Source of the DNA: Massilia phosphatilytica
Lineage (GTDB): Bacteria; Pseudomonadota; Gammaproteobacteria; Burkholderiales; Burkholderiaceae_D
Direction of reading: 5' to 3'
Length of the DNA: 64,000 nucleotides
Assembly: GCF_002968015.1 (NCBI RefSeq)
Contig: NZ_PUIP01000020.1
Span: 88,484 to 152,483 of the forward strand
A program made the position numbers and the translations under genes. The notes under the pieces were generated by a model. The model saw nothing but the letters and a program-made list of their open reading frames with translations, was not told the origin of the DNA and searched no databases. Of the stretch, positions 33,304-43,607 are shown piece after piece; the stretch's first letter is position 1, and each line of letters opens with the position of its first letter.

Positions 33304-34224
33304 TCATTTGAGCCGCGCCAGATGCCTCTGCACCGACAACATGGCACCCACCAGCCCCAGCCCGGCACTGATCGCCAGCAGGGCTGCCATGCCCAGCGGC
33401 GGCAGCGGCGTCAGCTGGAATTCCGACGCGTACAGGCGCGCGAACTCGGCGATGGCCGTGTTCAGCGGACGCAGCGCCAGCGCGACGGCCCCGAGCGCCA
33501 CCGCACCCGAGCACAGGCCCAGCAGGGCGCCCGTGTAGTAGAACGGGCGGTGGATGAAGTTATCGGTCGCGCCGAGCAGTTTCGACACGGCGATTTCCTC
33601 GCGCTGCGTCAGCACCTGCAGGCGGATCGTGTTGAACACGACGGCGATCACGACGACGCCCAGGGTGATGGCGAGCAGCAGCAGCGCCAGGCGCAGCACG
33701 CCCAGCAGGGCAGCGAGGCGCTTGACCCAGGCCGAATCGACTTGCACGGCATCGACGCCAGGCAGGGCACGCATCTGCTCGGCGAGGCCGTCCACGCGCG
33801 CGGCATTGGCAGTGCTGGTGAAGCCTTCCAGCTTCATCACATAGCTGTCCGGCAACGGGTTGTCGCCCAGCGTTTCGATCACGTCCGTAAGGCCGCTCTT
33901 GTCTTTCAGCTTGTCCAGCGCCTGTTCGCGCGGCACGAAGCTGACTTTCGCATGGATGCCACGCAGGATCTGCTGCAACTGCGGCGCGAGGGCCTGGGCC
34001 TGGTCGCGCGGGGTGTCGGCCTTGAGGAACAGGCTGATTTCCGGATCGACGGACAGCTCTTCCGATAAAGGTCGAACGTTGTCGAGCAGGGTGACGCCGG
34101 CGAAGGGCAGGGCCAGCGCGACGGCGACGACGAGCACGTTGAACAGGAAGCTGCCCGGCGCCTTGCGCACGTGGGACAGCGCGGCGCCGAGGGCGAAGCG
34201 GTGCTGGCGGAACCAGATGTTCAT
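33304..34224 (-). CDS. ftsX: Cell division protein FtsX (ABC permease-like)
   Basis: A 306-residue inner-membrane protein with an N-terminal cytoplasmic part, four transmembrane segments (about 22-45, 175-200, 225-250, 270-295) and a large periplasmic loop (about 50-170), the FtsX architecture. With FtsE it forms an ABC-like complex that activates periplasmic cell-wall hydrolases at the septum. The start overlaps the ftsE stop by four bases. The gene order ftsY-ftsE-ftsX is as in E. coli. Confidence 0.95.
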   Translation of the reverse strand: MNIWFRQHRFALGAALSHVRKAPGSFLFNVLVVAVALALPFAGVTLLDNVRPLSEELSVDPEISLFLKADTPRDQAQALAPQLQQILRGIHAKVSFVPREQALDKLKDKSGLTDVIETLGDNPLPDSYVMKLEGFTSTANAARVDGLAEQMRALPGVDAVQVDSAWVKRLAALLGVLRLALLLLAITLGVVVIAVVFNTIRLQVLTQREEIAVSKLLGATDNFIHRPFYYTGALLGLCSGAVALGAVALALRPLNTAIAEFARLYASEFQLTPLPPLGMAALLAISAGLGLVGAMLSVQRHLARLK

Positions 34225-34886
34225 ACGCCACCTCCCGTCACGTGGCCGTGTTCGAGGCGGATCACGCGCGCGGCGCTGTCCAGGATCTGGTCGTCATGGG
34301 TCGAGATGACGCAGGTGACGCCCACGGAGTGGAACGCGTGCAGCGCGTCGATGACCTTGTCGGCCGCGGCGCGGTCGAGGTTCGCGGTCGGTTCGTCGGC
34401 CAGGATGATCTGCGGGCGGTTGACGATGGCGCGGGCGATCGCCACGCGCTGCTGTTCGCCGCCCGACAATTCCAGCGGCAGGGCCAGTGCGCGGTCGAGC
34501 AGGCCGACCTTGTCCAGCGCTGCGCGGGCACGCTGTTCGGCCTGGGCCTTCGTCGCGCCGGTGACGATCAGCGGCAGCATCACGTTGGCCAGGATGTGGC
34601 GGTCGTTCAGCAGGCGCTGGTTCTGGAAGATCAGGCCGAGGTTGCGGCGCAGGAAGGGGATGCCGGCCTTGCGGATGCGGCCGACGTCCTGCCCGTTCAC
34701 GATCACGCGGCCGGACGTCGGGCGCTCGATGGCGGCCACCATTTTCATCAGCGTGGACTTGCCGGCGCCGGACGGACCGGCCAGGTACACCAGCTCGCCC
34801 TTGGCGATGTTCAGGGATACGTCGGACAGCGCGAGCGTGTCGGCGGAATCCGAGTACTTCTTGGAGACGGACTGGAATTCGATCAT
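34221..34886 (-). CDS. ftsE: Cell division ATP-binding protein FtsE
   Basis: A 221-residue ABC ATPase: Walker A GPSGAGKST (37-45), signature LSGGEQQR, Walker B IILADEPTANLD. It is the cytoplasmic partner of FtsX and hydrolyses ATP to gate septal amidase activation. It sits eight bases after ftsY and overlaps ftsX (ATGA). Length is normal for FtsE (about 220). Confidence 0.96.
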   Translation of the reverse strand: MIEFQSVSKKYSDSADTLALSDVSLNIAKGELVYLAGPSGAGKSTLMKMVAAIERPTSGRVIVNGQDVGRIRKAGIPFLRRNLGLIFQNQRLLNDRHILANVMLPLIVTGATKAQAEQRARAALDKVGLLDRALALPLELSGGEQQRVAIARAIVNRPQIILADEPTANLDRAAADKVIDALHAFHSVGVTCVISTHDDQILDSAARVIRLEHGHVTGGGV

Positions 34887-34894
34887 CGTGCGTG

Positions 34895-36046
34895 TTATCC
34901 CAGCAGCGCCTCGGCGAATTCGTCGGCGCTGAAGGGTTGCAGATCCTCCAGCTTTTCGCCCACGCCGATGAAGTACACCGGCACCGGACGGGTGCGTGCG
35001 ATGGCGGCCAGGATGCCGCCCTTGGCCGTGCCGTCCAGCTTCGTGATCACGAGGCCGGTCAGCTGCAGCGCGTCGTCGAACGCCTTCACTTGCGCCAGTG
35101 CATTCTGGCCCGTGTTACCGTCGATGACGAGCAGGACTTCGTGCGGGGCGTCTTCCATGCCCTTGCCGATCACGCGCTTGATCTTCTTGAGTTCTTCCAT
35201 CAGGTGCAGCTGGGTCGGCAGGCGGCCAGCGGTGTCGACCATGACGACGTCGACGCCGCGCGCCTTGCCCGACTGGACGGCATCGAAGGCGACGGCGGCC
35301 GGGTCGCCCGATTGCTGCGAGATCACGGTGACGTTATTCCGCTGGCCCCAGACCATCAGCTGTTCGCGCGCGGCGGCGCGGAACGTGTCGCCGGCGGCCA
35401 GCAGCACGGATTGTTCGTGGTGCTGCATGTGCTTGGCCAGCTTGCCGATGGTCGTCGTCTTGCCGGCGCCGTTGACGCCCGCGATCATCATCACGAGCGG
35501 CTCGTGGCGGCCCAGTTCGAGCGGCTTTTCCAGCGGACGCAGCAGGTCGACGAGCAGGCCCTTCAACGCCACCTTGACGGCGGCCGCGTCGAGCAGCTTG
35601 TCTTCCTTCACCTTACGGCGCAGGTTGTCCAGCAGGAATTGCGTCGCATCCATGCCGGCGTCCGACATCAGCAGCGCGGATTCGAGTTCCTCGTACAGGT
35701 CTTCGTCGATGCGCGCGCCGACGAACAGCAGCGACAGATTGCTCGACGTCTTGGCCAGGCCCGCCTTCAGGCGCGACATCCAGGAACGCCTGGCTTCCGC
35801 GTCGCTGACGGGACGTTCGGCGGTTTCGGGGAACAGCTGGCCTTCGTAGGCCGTGGAGGCGCCCGCTACGACTTCCTCGGGTGCGGCCGGTACGTCATCG
35901 CCACCGCCGAACAGGCGGCGCAGGAAACCCGGCTGCTCGGCCGCCGCTTCAGGCTGCGCGTCGGCCTCCGAGGGGGCCGGCACTGCGGGCTCGACCGCAG
36001 CCGGCGTCTCGGCTTCAGGTTTTTTCTTTTTGAAGAAACTAAACAT
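34895..36046 (-). CDS. ftsY: Signal recognition particle receptor FtsY
   Basis: A 383-residue SRP receptor GTPase. An acidic, Glu/Ala-rich A domain (about 1-75, beginning MFSFFKKKKPE) associates with membrane; the NG domain (about 85-380) carries GVNGAGKTTTIGK (G1), DTAGRLPTQ (G3) and TKLDGTAKGG (G4/closing loop). It docks ribosomes carrying membrane proteins to the translocon. It heads the ftsY-ftsE-ftsX operon on the minus strand; the ~200 bases upstream should hold the promoter. Confidence 0.97.
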   Translation of the reverse strand: MFSFFKKKKPEAETPAAVEPAVPAPSEADAQPEAAAEQPGFLRRLFGGGDDVPAAPEEVVAGASTAYEGQLFPETAERPVSDAEARRSWMSRLKAGLAKTSSNLSLLFVGARIDEDLYEELESALLMSDAGMDATQFLLDNLRRKVKEDKLLDAAAVKVALKGLLVDLLRPLEKPLELGRHEPLVMMIAGVNGAGKTTTIGKLAKHMQHHEQSVLLAAGDTFRAAAREQLMVWGQRNNVTVISQQSGDPAAVAFDAVQSGKARGVDVVMVDTAGRLPTQLHLMEELKKIKRVIGKGMEDAPHEVLLVIDGNTGQNALAQVKAFDDALQLTGLVITKLDGTAKGGILAAIARTRPVPVYFIGVGEKLEDLQPFSADEFAEALLG

Positions 36047-36252
36047 TGTGTATTCGGGAGGGCGGCGGTATGCCAGATAGGGTCGCGCGTATTCTACCAG
36101 AGCGGGGGCGTACTTCTGTCGTGCGTCAACTCTGCAATACTGTGGCTAGAATACAGCTCAACAATATCAATCCGAACATCGTGCTGGAATTTGATACGTA
36201 ACGGGTGTAGATTGTAAGCATCGACAAGAAGACGCGTCACTGAGGGACGATC

Positions 36253-36459
36253 GTGAACGTATCCAGGTTTATCAAGAGGCTCATCGGCGGCGATCACGTG
36301 GTGGGCAGCTCGGCGGCATCGCTGCGCAATGTGATCGTCTGGCTCTTCATCGCCCTCGTCGCCCTGTTCCTGACCCATCCTTCCAGTCCCGCCAGTGCCT
36401 TCGACGCGCCCGTACCGTGGCCGGCCGAACTGGGACTCGACGCCAACCTCGGCATGTAA
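36253..36459 (+). CDS. Possible small membrane protein
   Basis: A 68-residue reading frame from GTG, with GAGGGA five bases upstream. One hydrophobic segment (NVIVWLFIALVALFL, about 26-40) is followed by a Pro/Ala-rich tail. No family is recognised. The good ribosome binding site and the single transmembrane segment favour a real gene; short length and the lack of known relatives keep confidence moderate. It lies 50 bases before the HAD phosphatase gene on the same strand. Confidence 0.45.
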   Translation: MNVSRFIKRLIGGDHVVGSSAASLRNVIVWLFIALVALFLTHPSSPASAFDAPVPWPAELGLDANLGM

Positions 36460-36508
36460 TCGCTGGTATCCTGTCGTTTCCGAAGGACACCTTTGCGGTT
36501 GCAGCGCC

Positions 36509-37210
36509 ATGAAACACCGACTTTTTCTTTTCGACCTCGACGACACCCTGCTCGACTTCAAAGCGTCCGAACAATTGTCGTTCGATCGCACGATGCGCGC
36601 GCTCGGCCTGGACGCGCTCCCGGACGGGCTGTTCGCCCGCTACCAGGCCATCAACATCGCACTCTGGAAAAGCTTCGAGACGGGCACCGTATCGAAGGAT
36701 TTCCTGAAGGTGGAACGCTTCCGCCGGACGTTCGCCGACAACAGACTCGACCTCGACCCGGAAGCGGCCAGCCGTTTGTACCTCGAATCGCTGTCGGACA
36801 CGGTCGTCCTCATCGACGGCGCGCGCGAACTGTGCGCGACGCTGGCCGGCATCGGTGAAGTCGGCATCATCACGAACGGCGTCGAGCAGATCCAGCACCG
36901 CCGCATCGTGAGTGCCGGGCTGCGTGACCACGTGTCGTTCGTGGCGACGTCGGAAGCGTGCGGCCATGCGAAGCCGGACGGCCGCTTCTTCGAGTACACC
37001 GTCAACATGGCGCGCGCGTTCGCGCATGCGGAAACGATCATCGTCGGCGACCGCCTCGATGCCGACATCCTCGGCGCCAACCGCTTCGGCATCGAAAGCT
37101 GCTGGTTCAATCCCGCCGGCCTTGCCAACGACAGCGAGGCGCTGCCCACCTTCGAAGTGGCGCGTTTGCATGACGTCGTCCCGGCCCTGCGCGGCCTCGC
37201 TATTGCCTGA
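36509..37210 (+). CDS. HAD superfamily phosphatase, YjjG-like nucleotidase
   Basis: A 233-residue HAD-family hydrolase: motif I DLDDTLLDF with nucleophile Asp9 and acid Asp11, motif II IITNG (about 119-123), motif III Lys in HAKPDGRFF, motif IV GDRLDADILGA (about 182-192). An alpha-helical cap lies between motifs I and II (about 18-90), as in YjjG-type pyrimidine 5'-nucleotidases. AAGGACAC lies too far upstream to be its ribosome binding site. The cellular substrate is likely a (modified) nucleoside monophosphate, by family resemblance only. Confidence 0.85.
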   Translation: MKHRLFLFDLDDTLLDFKASEQLSFDRTMRALGLDALPDGLFARYQAINIALWKSFETGTVSKDFLKVERFRRTFADNRLDLDPEAASRLYLESLSDTVVLIDGARELCATLAGIGEVGIITNGVEQIQHRRIVSAGLRDHVSFVATSEACGHAKPDGRFFEYTVNMARAFAHAETIIVGDRLDADILGANRFGIESCWFNPAGLANDSEALPTFEVARLHDVVPALRGLAIA

Positions 37211-37314
37211 GGAACAGGCCGCGAAATATATCGGGCGCACGCATGAACCTTCCTGGCGAGCACGGCATTAACCCGTGTTTGTCAACGGCCGTCGGGCCAC
37301 ACGGGAGGGAGATC

Positions 37315-38727
37315 ATGGAAGCACGCAGGTTGATGCAGCTAATCACCGGCGCCGCGCTCGCGGCCGCCATCCAGGGCCAGGCGCTGGCCCAGCAGGTACC
37401 GCTGGCGGACCCGATCCCGGGGCCGATTCCCGCCAGCCCGGTCCAGGTGGGCCTGGAGACGGTCATGACGGGACTGGTGTCCCCGGTCGCCGGCGCCGTC
37501 GCGCCCGGCGACCGCACCCATTTGTATGTGGCCGACCAGGCCGGCCAGGTGTGGCGCGTTCCCATCGCCAACCGGGAGGATGGCGACGACGACGACAATG
37601 CCGCCAACCGGCAGCCCGAGCTGTTCCTCGACGTGAGCAACCTGCTCGTGCCGTTGGGATTGGGACCGGGAAAATACGATGAGCGCGGCCTGCTGGGCAT
37701 CGCGTTCCACCCGCAGTTCAAGTTCAACGGCCTGTTCTACACGTTCACGTCGCAGCCGGTGAAGGGCGCCGCCGACTTCAGCACGATGCCGGCCGGCGCG
37801 GCGCCGAATTGCCAGAGCGTGGTGACGGAATGGCGCGTGCAGCGTCCGGGCAGGCGCAACAGTCCGGTCGATCCGGCCAGCGCGCGCGAACTGTTGCGTA
37901 TCGACAAGCCCCAGTTCAACCACAACGGTGGCGCGCTTGCCTTCGGTCCCGACCAGATGTTGTACGTGGCACTCGGCGATGGCGGCGGTGCCGATGACGA
38001 AGGCGTGGGCCATGCGCCCGAGGGCAATGCGCAAAGCCTGGCGCCGGGCAATGTGCTCGGCAAGATCCTGCGCATCGATCCGCTGGGCCGTAACGCGGCC
38101 AACGGCCGCTATGGCATCCCGTCCGACAATCCTTTCGTGGGCAAGCCGGGCGCCGACGAGATCTTCGCGTACGGGTTCCGCAATCCGTTCCGGATGTCGT
38201 TCGATGGGGGTGGCCGGCTGATCGCGGGCGACGTCGGCCAGAACATGATCGAAGAAGTCGACGTCGTGACGGCCGGCGCCAACTATGGCTGGCACGTCAA
38301 GGAAGGCACGTTCCTGTTCGACGGCGCCGGCCTGAATGCGCCGGGCTTCGTGTACACGGACAGCCCGGGCCTGCCGGCCGGCCTGACGGACCCGATCGCC
38401 CAGTACGACCACACGGACGCCGCCGGCCAGCCGGCCGCGCGCACGGCCGTCATCGGCGGCTTCGTGTACCGCGGCCACCAGCTGCGCCAGCTGCGCGGCC
38501 AGTACGTGTTCGGCGATTATTCGGGCGGCGGCGGCGGCCATCTGTTCGTCCTGGGCCGCAACAACCAGGTGCAGAACCTCGTCGCGGCCAATCGCGATCC
38601 GCTGGGCCTGGCCGTGCTCGGCTTCGCCCGCGACGACCGCGACGAACTGTACCTGCTCGCGAGCAGCACCGGGACCCTGCTCGGCAAGACCGGTGTCGTC
38701 ATGAAGCTCGTGCGCGCGCCGCGCTGA
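37315..38727 (+). CDS. PQQ-dependent sugar dehydrogenase family protein (glucose/sorbosone dehydrogenase-like)
   Basis: A 470-residue exported beta-propeller protein. The signal peptide is about residues 1-26 (ending QALAQ). The propeller carries the family motifs RGLLGIAFHPQFKFNGLFY and FNHNGGALAFGPDQMLYVALGDGG, AYGFRNPFRMSFD and DVGQNMIEEVD, which form the calcium/PQQ site in soluble glucose dehydrogenases (Asd/Gcd-B type). GGGAGGGAG precedes the ATG. Several members of this family lack proven dehydrogenase activity, so the reaction is a prediction. Confidence 0.88.
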   Translation: MEARRLMQLITGAALAAAIQGQALAQQVPLADPIPGPIPASPVQVGLETVMTGLVSPVAGAVAPGDRTHLYVADQAGQVWRVPIANREDGDDDDNAANRQPELFLDVSNLLVPLGLGPGKYDERGLLGIAFHPQFKFNGLFYTFTSQPVKGAADFSTMPAGAAPNCQSVVTEWRVQRPGRRNSPVDPASARELLRIDKPQFNHNGGALAFGPDQMLYVALGDGGGADDEGVGHAPEGNAQSLAPGNVLGKILRIDPLGRNAANGRYGIPSDNPFVGKPGADEIFAYGFRNPFRMSFDGGGRLIAGDVGQNMIEEVDVVTAGANYGWHVKEGTFLFDGAGLNAPGFVYTDSPGLPAGLTDPIAQYDHTDAAGQPAARTAVIGGFVYRGHQLRQLRGQYVFGDYSGGGGGHLFVLGRNNQVQNLVAANRDPLGLAVLGFARDDRDELYLLASSTGTLLGKTGVVMKLVRAPR

Positions 38728-38740
38728 GACGCAGCGGCCG

Positions 38741-40441
38741 TCAGCCCGCCTTGGCCGCCTGCGCGTTGCGGCGGATGGTGTCCAGGGTGGCGCCCGGCGT
38801 GATCAGGTTGCCGTCGTAGCGCAGCTCGATCAGCGCCGGCAGCTTGTGCGTGCGCGTGAACTCGATGGCGCGGGCGAGGGCCGGGCCGAAACCGGCCGTT
38901 GTCTCGACCGCTTCGCCGTGGCCGCCGTAGGCCTGCGCCAGCGCGGCGAAATCCGGATTGTGCAGCTGCGTGCCCGACACGCGGCCCGGATATTCGCGTT
39001 CCTGGTGCATGCGGATCGTGCCGAACATGCCGTTGTTGAAGACCAGGAAGATGACGCCGGCGCCATATTGCACGGCCGTCGCCAATTCCTGGCCCGTCAT
39101 CATGAATTCGCCGTCACCGGCAAACGTCACGACGGTGCGCTCCGGCCGCACGATCTTGGCCGCGACGCCGGCGGGAACGGCGTAACCCATCGCGCCGCTC
39201 GTCGGCGCCAGTTGCGTGCGCATGGCGCCGTAGCGCCAGAAACGGTGCGCCCACGTCGCGTAGTTGCCGGCGCCGTTCGTGATGATCGTGTCGCGCGGGA
39301 GGGCCGCCTGCAGGTCCTGCACCATCTGCCAAAGGTCCAGCGGCGCGGTGCCGTCCTTGAAGATCAGCGGCTGTTCCTGCCACGCGCGCAGCTCGGCCTT
39401 CGCTTCCTCGACCGTGTGGCGCCACGCGGCAGCGTCGACCGGCGCCATCGCCGCCAGCATGCTCGCGGCCTGCGGTGCGCCGCTGGCGATCATCAACTCG
39501 GCCTGGTACACGCTGCCCAGTTCATCCGGATCCGGATGGATGTGCACGAGGCGCTGGCGCGGCACGGGAGATTGCAGCAGCGAGTAGCCGCTCGTCGTCA
39601 TCTCGCCCAGGCGCGGGCCGAACGCGATCAGCACGTCCGCCTCTTTGACGCGCGCGGCCAGCTTCGGATTGATGCCGATGCCGACGTCGCCCACGTAGTG
39701 CGGGTGCTCGTTGTCCAGCAGGTCCTGGAAGCGGAACGCGCAGGCGACGGGCAGGGCGTTCGCCTCGGCGAATTGTTGTACGTCGGCGCAGGCCGCATCC
39801 GTCCACGTGCCGCCGCCCAGCAGCAGCAGCGGCTTTTTCGCTTGCGCCAGCATGGCGCGCAGCTGGTCGATCTGCGCCGCGGACGGCGCCCCCTGCGTCG
39901 GCTGGTAGCGGCGCGTATCCGCCACTTCCGCGCGCGCCACGAGCATGTCTTCCGGCAGCGCGAGGACGACGGGGCCCGGACGGCCGCTCGTCGCCACCTG
40001 GAACGCACGCGCCATGTATTCGGGGATGCGTTCGGCGCGGTCGATCTGCGCGACCCATTTCGCCATCTGGCCATACATGCGGCGGTAGTCGATTTCCTGG
40101 AACGCTTCGCGGTCCATGAAGTCGGTGCCGACCTGGCCGATGAACAGGATCATCGGCGTGGAATCCTGGTACGCCGTGTGCACGCCGATGGAGGCATTGG
40201 TCGCGCCGGGTCCGCGCGTGACGAAGCAGATGCCGGGCTTGCCCGTCAGCTTGCCGTAGGCCTCGGCCATGAACGCCGCGCCGCCTTCCTGGCGGTTGAT
40301 GACGAAGCGGATGTTCGAGTCGTGCAGCGCGTCGAGCACGTCGAGATAGCTTTCGCCGGGCACGCCGAAGGCGGTGTCCACGCCGTGGACCTGGAGCGCA
40401 TCGACGAGGATCTGGCCGCCGCTGCGGGAGGGGTGCGTCAT
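38741..40441 (-). CDS. Thiamine diphosphate-dependent enzyme, acetolactate synthase-like
   Basis: A 566-residue protein with the three-domain ThDP layout: pyrimidine-binding domain (about 1-165, catalytic Glu52 in NRQEGGAAFMAEAYG), central domain (about 185-320) and PP domain (about 360-540, GDGEF...NN motif binding ThDP-Mg). It resembles the acetolactate synthase large subunit/benzoylformate decarboxylase group, but no small regulatory subunit gene is adjacent, so it is more likely a catabolic or orphan member than IlvB. AAGGATG is upstream. It is divergent from rnpB. Confidence 0.87.
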   Translation of the reverse strand: MTHPSRSGGQILVDALQVHGVDTAFGVPGESYLDVLDALHDSNIRFVINRQEGGAAFMAEAYGKLTGKPGICFVTRGPGATNASIGVHTAYQDSTPMILFIGQVGTDFMDREAFQEIDYRRMYGQMAKWVAQIDRAERIPEYMARAFQVATSGRPGPVVLALPEDMLVARAEVADTRRYQPTQGAPSAAQIDQLRAMLAQAKKPLLLLGGGTWTDAACADVQQFAEANALPVACAFRFQDLLDNEHPHYVGDVGIGINPKLAARVKEADVLIAFGPRLGEMTTSGYSLLQSPVPRQRLVHIHPDPDELGSVYQAELMIASGAPQAASMLAAMAPVDAAAWRHTVEEAKAELRAWQEQPLIFKDGTAPLDLWQMVQDLQAALPRDTIITNGAGNYATWAHRFWRYGAMRTQLAPTSGAMGYAVPAGVAAKIVRPERTVVTFAGDGEFMMTGQELATAVQYGAGVIFLVFNNGMFGTIRMHQEREYPGRVSGTQLHNPDFAALAQAYGGHGEAVETTAGFGPALARAIEFTRTHKLPALIELRYDGNLITPGATLDTIRRNAQAAKAG

Positions 40442-40550
40442 GGTGAGGTCATCCTTATCAAGATGGAATCCGGGCATTCTATGCAACTCGCCCTGAGCTG
40501 GCTTTTCAAATAGCGACACGACCTTTCACAAAAGGCAGCGGCGGATCATG

Positions 40551-40556
40551 TAGAAT
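40551..40556 (+). promoter_or_regulatory. -10 element of rnpB
   Basis: TAGAAT ten bases before the predicted RNase P RNA 5' end, at the right distance for transcription start. No good -35 at 16-18 bases; TTCACA at 40525-40530 gives a 20-base spacer. Confidence 0.5.
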
Positions 40557-40565
40557 GGCGCCCGT

Positions 40566-40905
40566 GAAGCAGGCCAGACAGCCGCTGGTCCACGCCGCAA
40601 GGTCGTGGGCGGGAGGAAGGTCCGGACTCCATAGAGCGGGGTGACGGTTAACGGCCGTCCGCCGAAAGCCAGGCGCAAGCCGGGTATAAGGCGAGGAATA
40701 GGGCCACAGAGACGAGCGTATTAAGTTACGGTGAAACGCGGTAACCTCCACCTGGAGCAATTCCAAATAGGCACGCGTTGAGGTTGCTCGCGGAGCGTGC
40801 GGGTAGGAAGCTTGAGCGCCGGAGTAATTCGGCGCCTAGAGGAATGGCTGTCATAGCGTCCGCAAGGACGTTACACAGAATCCGGCCTATCGGCCTGCTT
40901 TACAC
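40566..40905 (+). ncRNA. rnpB: RNase P RNA, bacterial type A
   Basis: About 340 bases that carry the conserved elements of the catalytic RNA of RNase P. The 5' end GAAGCAGGCCAGACAGCCGC parallels E. coli M1 RNA; the CR-I region reads GAGGAAGGTCCGGACTCC (about 40613-40630); the CR-V side has AGAGGAATGGCTGTCA (about 40838-40853); the 3' end is ACAGAATCCGGCCTATCGGCC. It processes tRNA precursors together with RnpA protein. Ends are estimated by comparison to E. coli. The next, convergent gene stops only five bases away. Confidence 0.95.
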
Positions 40906-40909
40906 TGAT

Positions 40910-41452
40910 TTACTCCTGCTTCATCCAGAAGCGGCAATACGCGGACACGCACGTGATGCTCATGTCGTTCGCCTTGCCCGGCCTTGCGAAGCGCTTCGGC
41001 GTCCCGCCGTTCACCGAAAAGTCGATACCGCCCGCCACGCTGCGGAAGCGCAGGTGCATGGGGGCGCCGACACGGAATTCGGCATCGATGACATTCTTCT
41101 TCGGGACCCCGTTGGTAGACACGCCGTCGGACTCGTACGCCTCGATCCGGTCGCTGTTCGGGGGAATGGTGAAGCGGAAGCAGGCGTCCGTCTTCCAGCC
41201 TTCCCCGGCGAGACAGATCATTGCGCTCGACGCCCACTTCGGATCGCGGTTCGCGCGCATGAGCGTCAGGTCGACGTCGTAATCCTGGTCGGGGACGACC
41301 GCTTTCGTGAACCGGCTGTACTCCCCGCCTTGCGGGTTCATGAGCAGCACGTCGTTGTTGAGCGGCGGCTCGTCGCCGCCCGGTTTCGCGTGCACGGCGC
41401 CGCCGCTCGCGAGGGCGCAGAACAGAAAGTAGGGCCAGAGTCGCGGTGTCAT
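40910..41452 (-). CDS. Secreted hypothetical protein
   Basis: A 180-residue protein with a signal peptide (about 1-22). The mature protein contains several cysteines (in MICLAGEGWKTDACFRF and CVSAYCRF, possible disulphides) and two repeats of aromatic/charged beta-strand pattern. No family is recognised. It is encoded between rnpB and glpK, convergent with rnpB and divergent from glpK, with a shared 79-base region at its 5' end. The TAA stop lies five bases after the predicted 3' end of rnpB. Confidence 0.7.
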   Translation of the reverse strand: MTPRLWPYFLFCALASGGAVHAKPGGDEPPLNNDVLLMNPQGGEYSRFTKAVVPDQDYDVDLTLMRANRDPKWASSAMICLAGEGWKTDACFRFTIPPNSDRIEAYESDGVSTNGVPKKNVIDAEFRVGAPMHLRFRSVAGGIDFSVNGGTPKRFARPGKANDMSITCVSAYCRFWMKQE

Positions 41453-41492
41453 GACGTCCTTTCGTGGCAGGTTGGGAAATGTGCAACGATAC

Positions 41493-41498
41493 TATAAT
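41493..41498 (+). promoter_or_regulatory. Possible -10 element of glpK
   Basis: A perfect TATAAT 33 bases upstream of the glpK GTG. TTGGGA (41472-41477) could be the -35, but the spacer is only 15 bases. The same 79-base gap must also serve the divergent secreted protein. Confidence 0.4.
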
Positions 41499-41531
41499 TG
41501 CATCGCACGCAGGCCATTCGGGAGACATGCC

Positions 41532-43028
<1,497 letters not shown>

Positions 43029-43097
43029 GCCTCGCGTGCGGCCGCGCATGAGCGGTTCGGGCACAATCCGTTCGACATCGTAACGAGCGGAGGCGCT

Positions 43098-43601
43098 TTG
43101 AAATTCCTGAAGGGTTTCTTTTCGGCCGCGCATGCGCTGCTCGGATTCCTGTTCGTGCTCGTGTCCGTGCTGATCACGGTATTGGCCGTGCAGACCGGCT
43201 GGCACGCCGTCGGTGCCGACGCCGAGGAGAGCGCCGAGATGGCCATCGAGGCGATCGGCCTGCTGGCCATCGCTGTCGTCTCGCTGCAGATCGCGCAGAC
43301 CATCACCGAGGAAGAAGTCGTGCGCGACGCCCACATCAGCGCGCCCACGCGCGTGCGCCGCTACCTGTCGCGCTTCATGGTCGTCGTCGTGGTCGCGCTG
43401 TCGATCGAAGGGCTGGTCGGCACGTTCAAGGCCTTGCACGAGGAACCGGAACTACTGCCGCATGCGGCGTCGGTGCTGGTTGCGGCGGGGCTGCTGATGG
43501 CCGGCTGGGGCGTGTTCATCCGGATGAACAAGGCGGCGGAAGAGCTCGAACCGGAAGCGATGGAAGCGGCCAAGAGCGAGGATGCCAAGGTGGATGAGTA
43601 G
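43098..43601 (+). CDS. Integral membrane protein of unknown function
   Basis: A 167-residue protein with four hydrophobic segments (about 8-32, 48-68, 92-108, 122-140) and an acidic C-terminal tail (EELEPEAMEAAKSEDAKVDE). The start is TTG, with GGAGG five bases upstream; no ATG lies nearby. No family is recognised. It stands alone between glpK and the convergent YcxB-like gene. Confidence 0.72.
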   Translation: MKFLKGFFSAAHALLGFLFVLVSVLITVLAVQTGWHAVGADAEESAEMAIEAIGLLAIAVVSLQIAQTITEEEVVRDAHISAPTRVRRYLSRFMVVVVVALSIEGLVGTFKALHEEPELLPHAASVLVAAGLLMAGWGVFIRMNKAAEELEPEAMEAAKSEDAKVDE

Positions 43602-43607
43602 GGAATG

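Noticed and set aside
36094..36591. Minus-strand open frame of 165 codons upstream of ftsY
   Set aside because: Antisense to the start of the phosphatase gene, no domain, no ribosome binding site; composition unlike the neighbouring genes.
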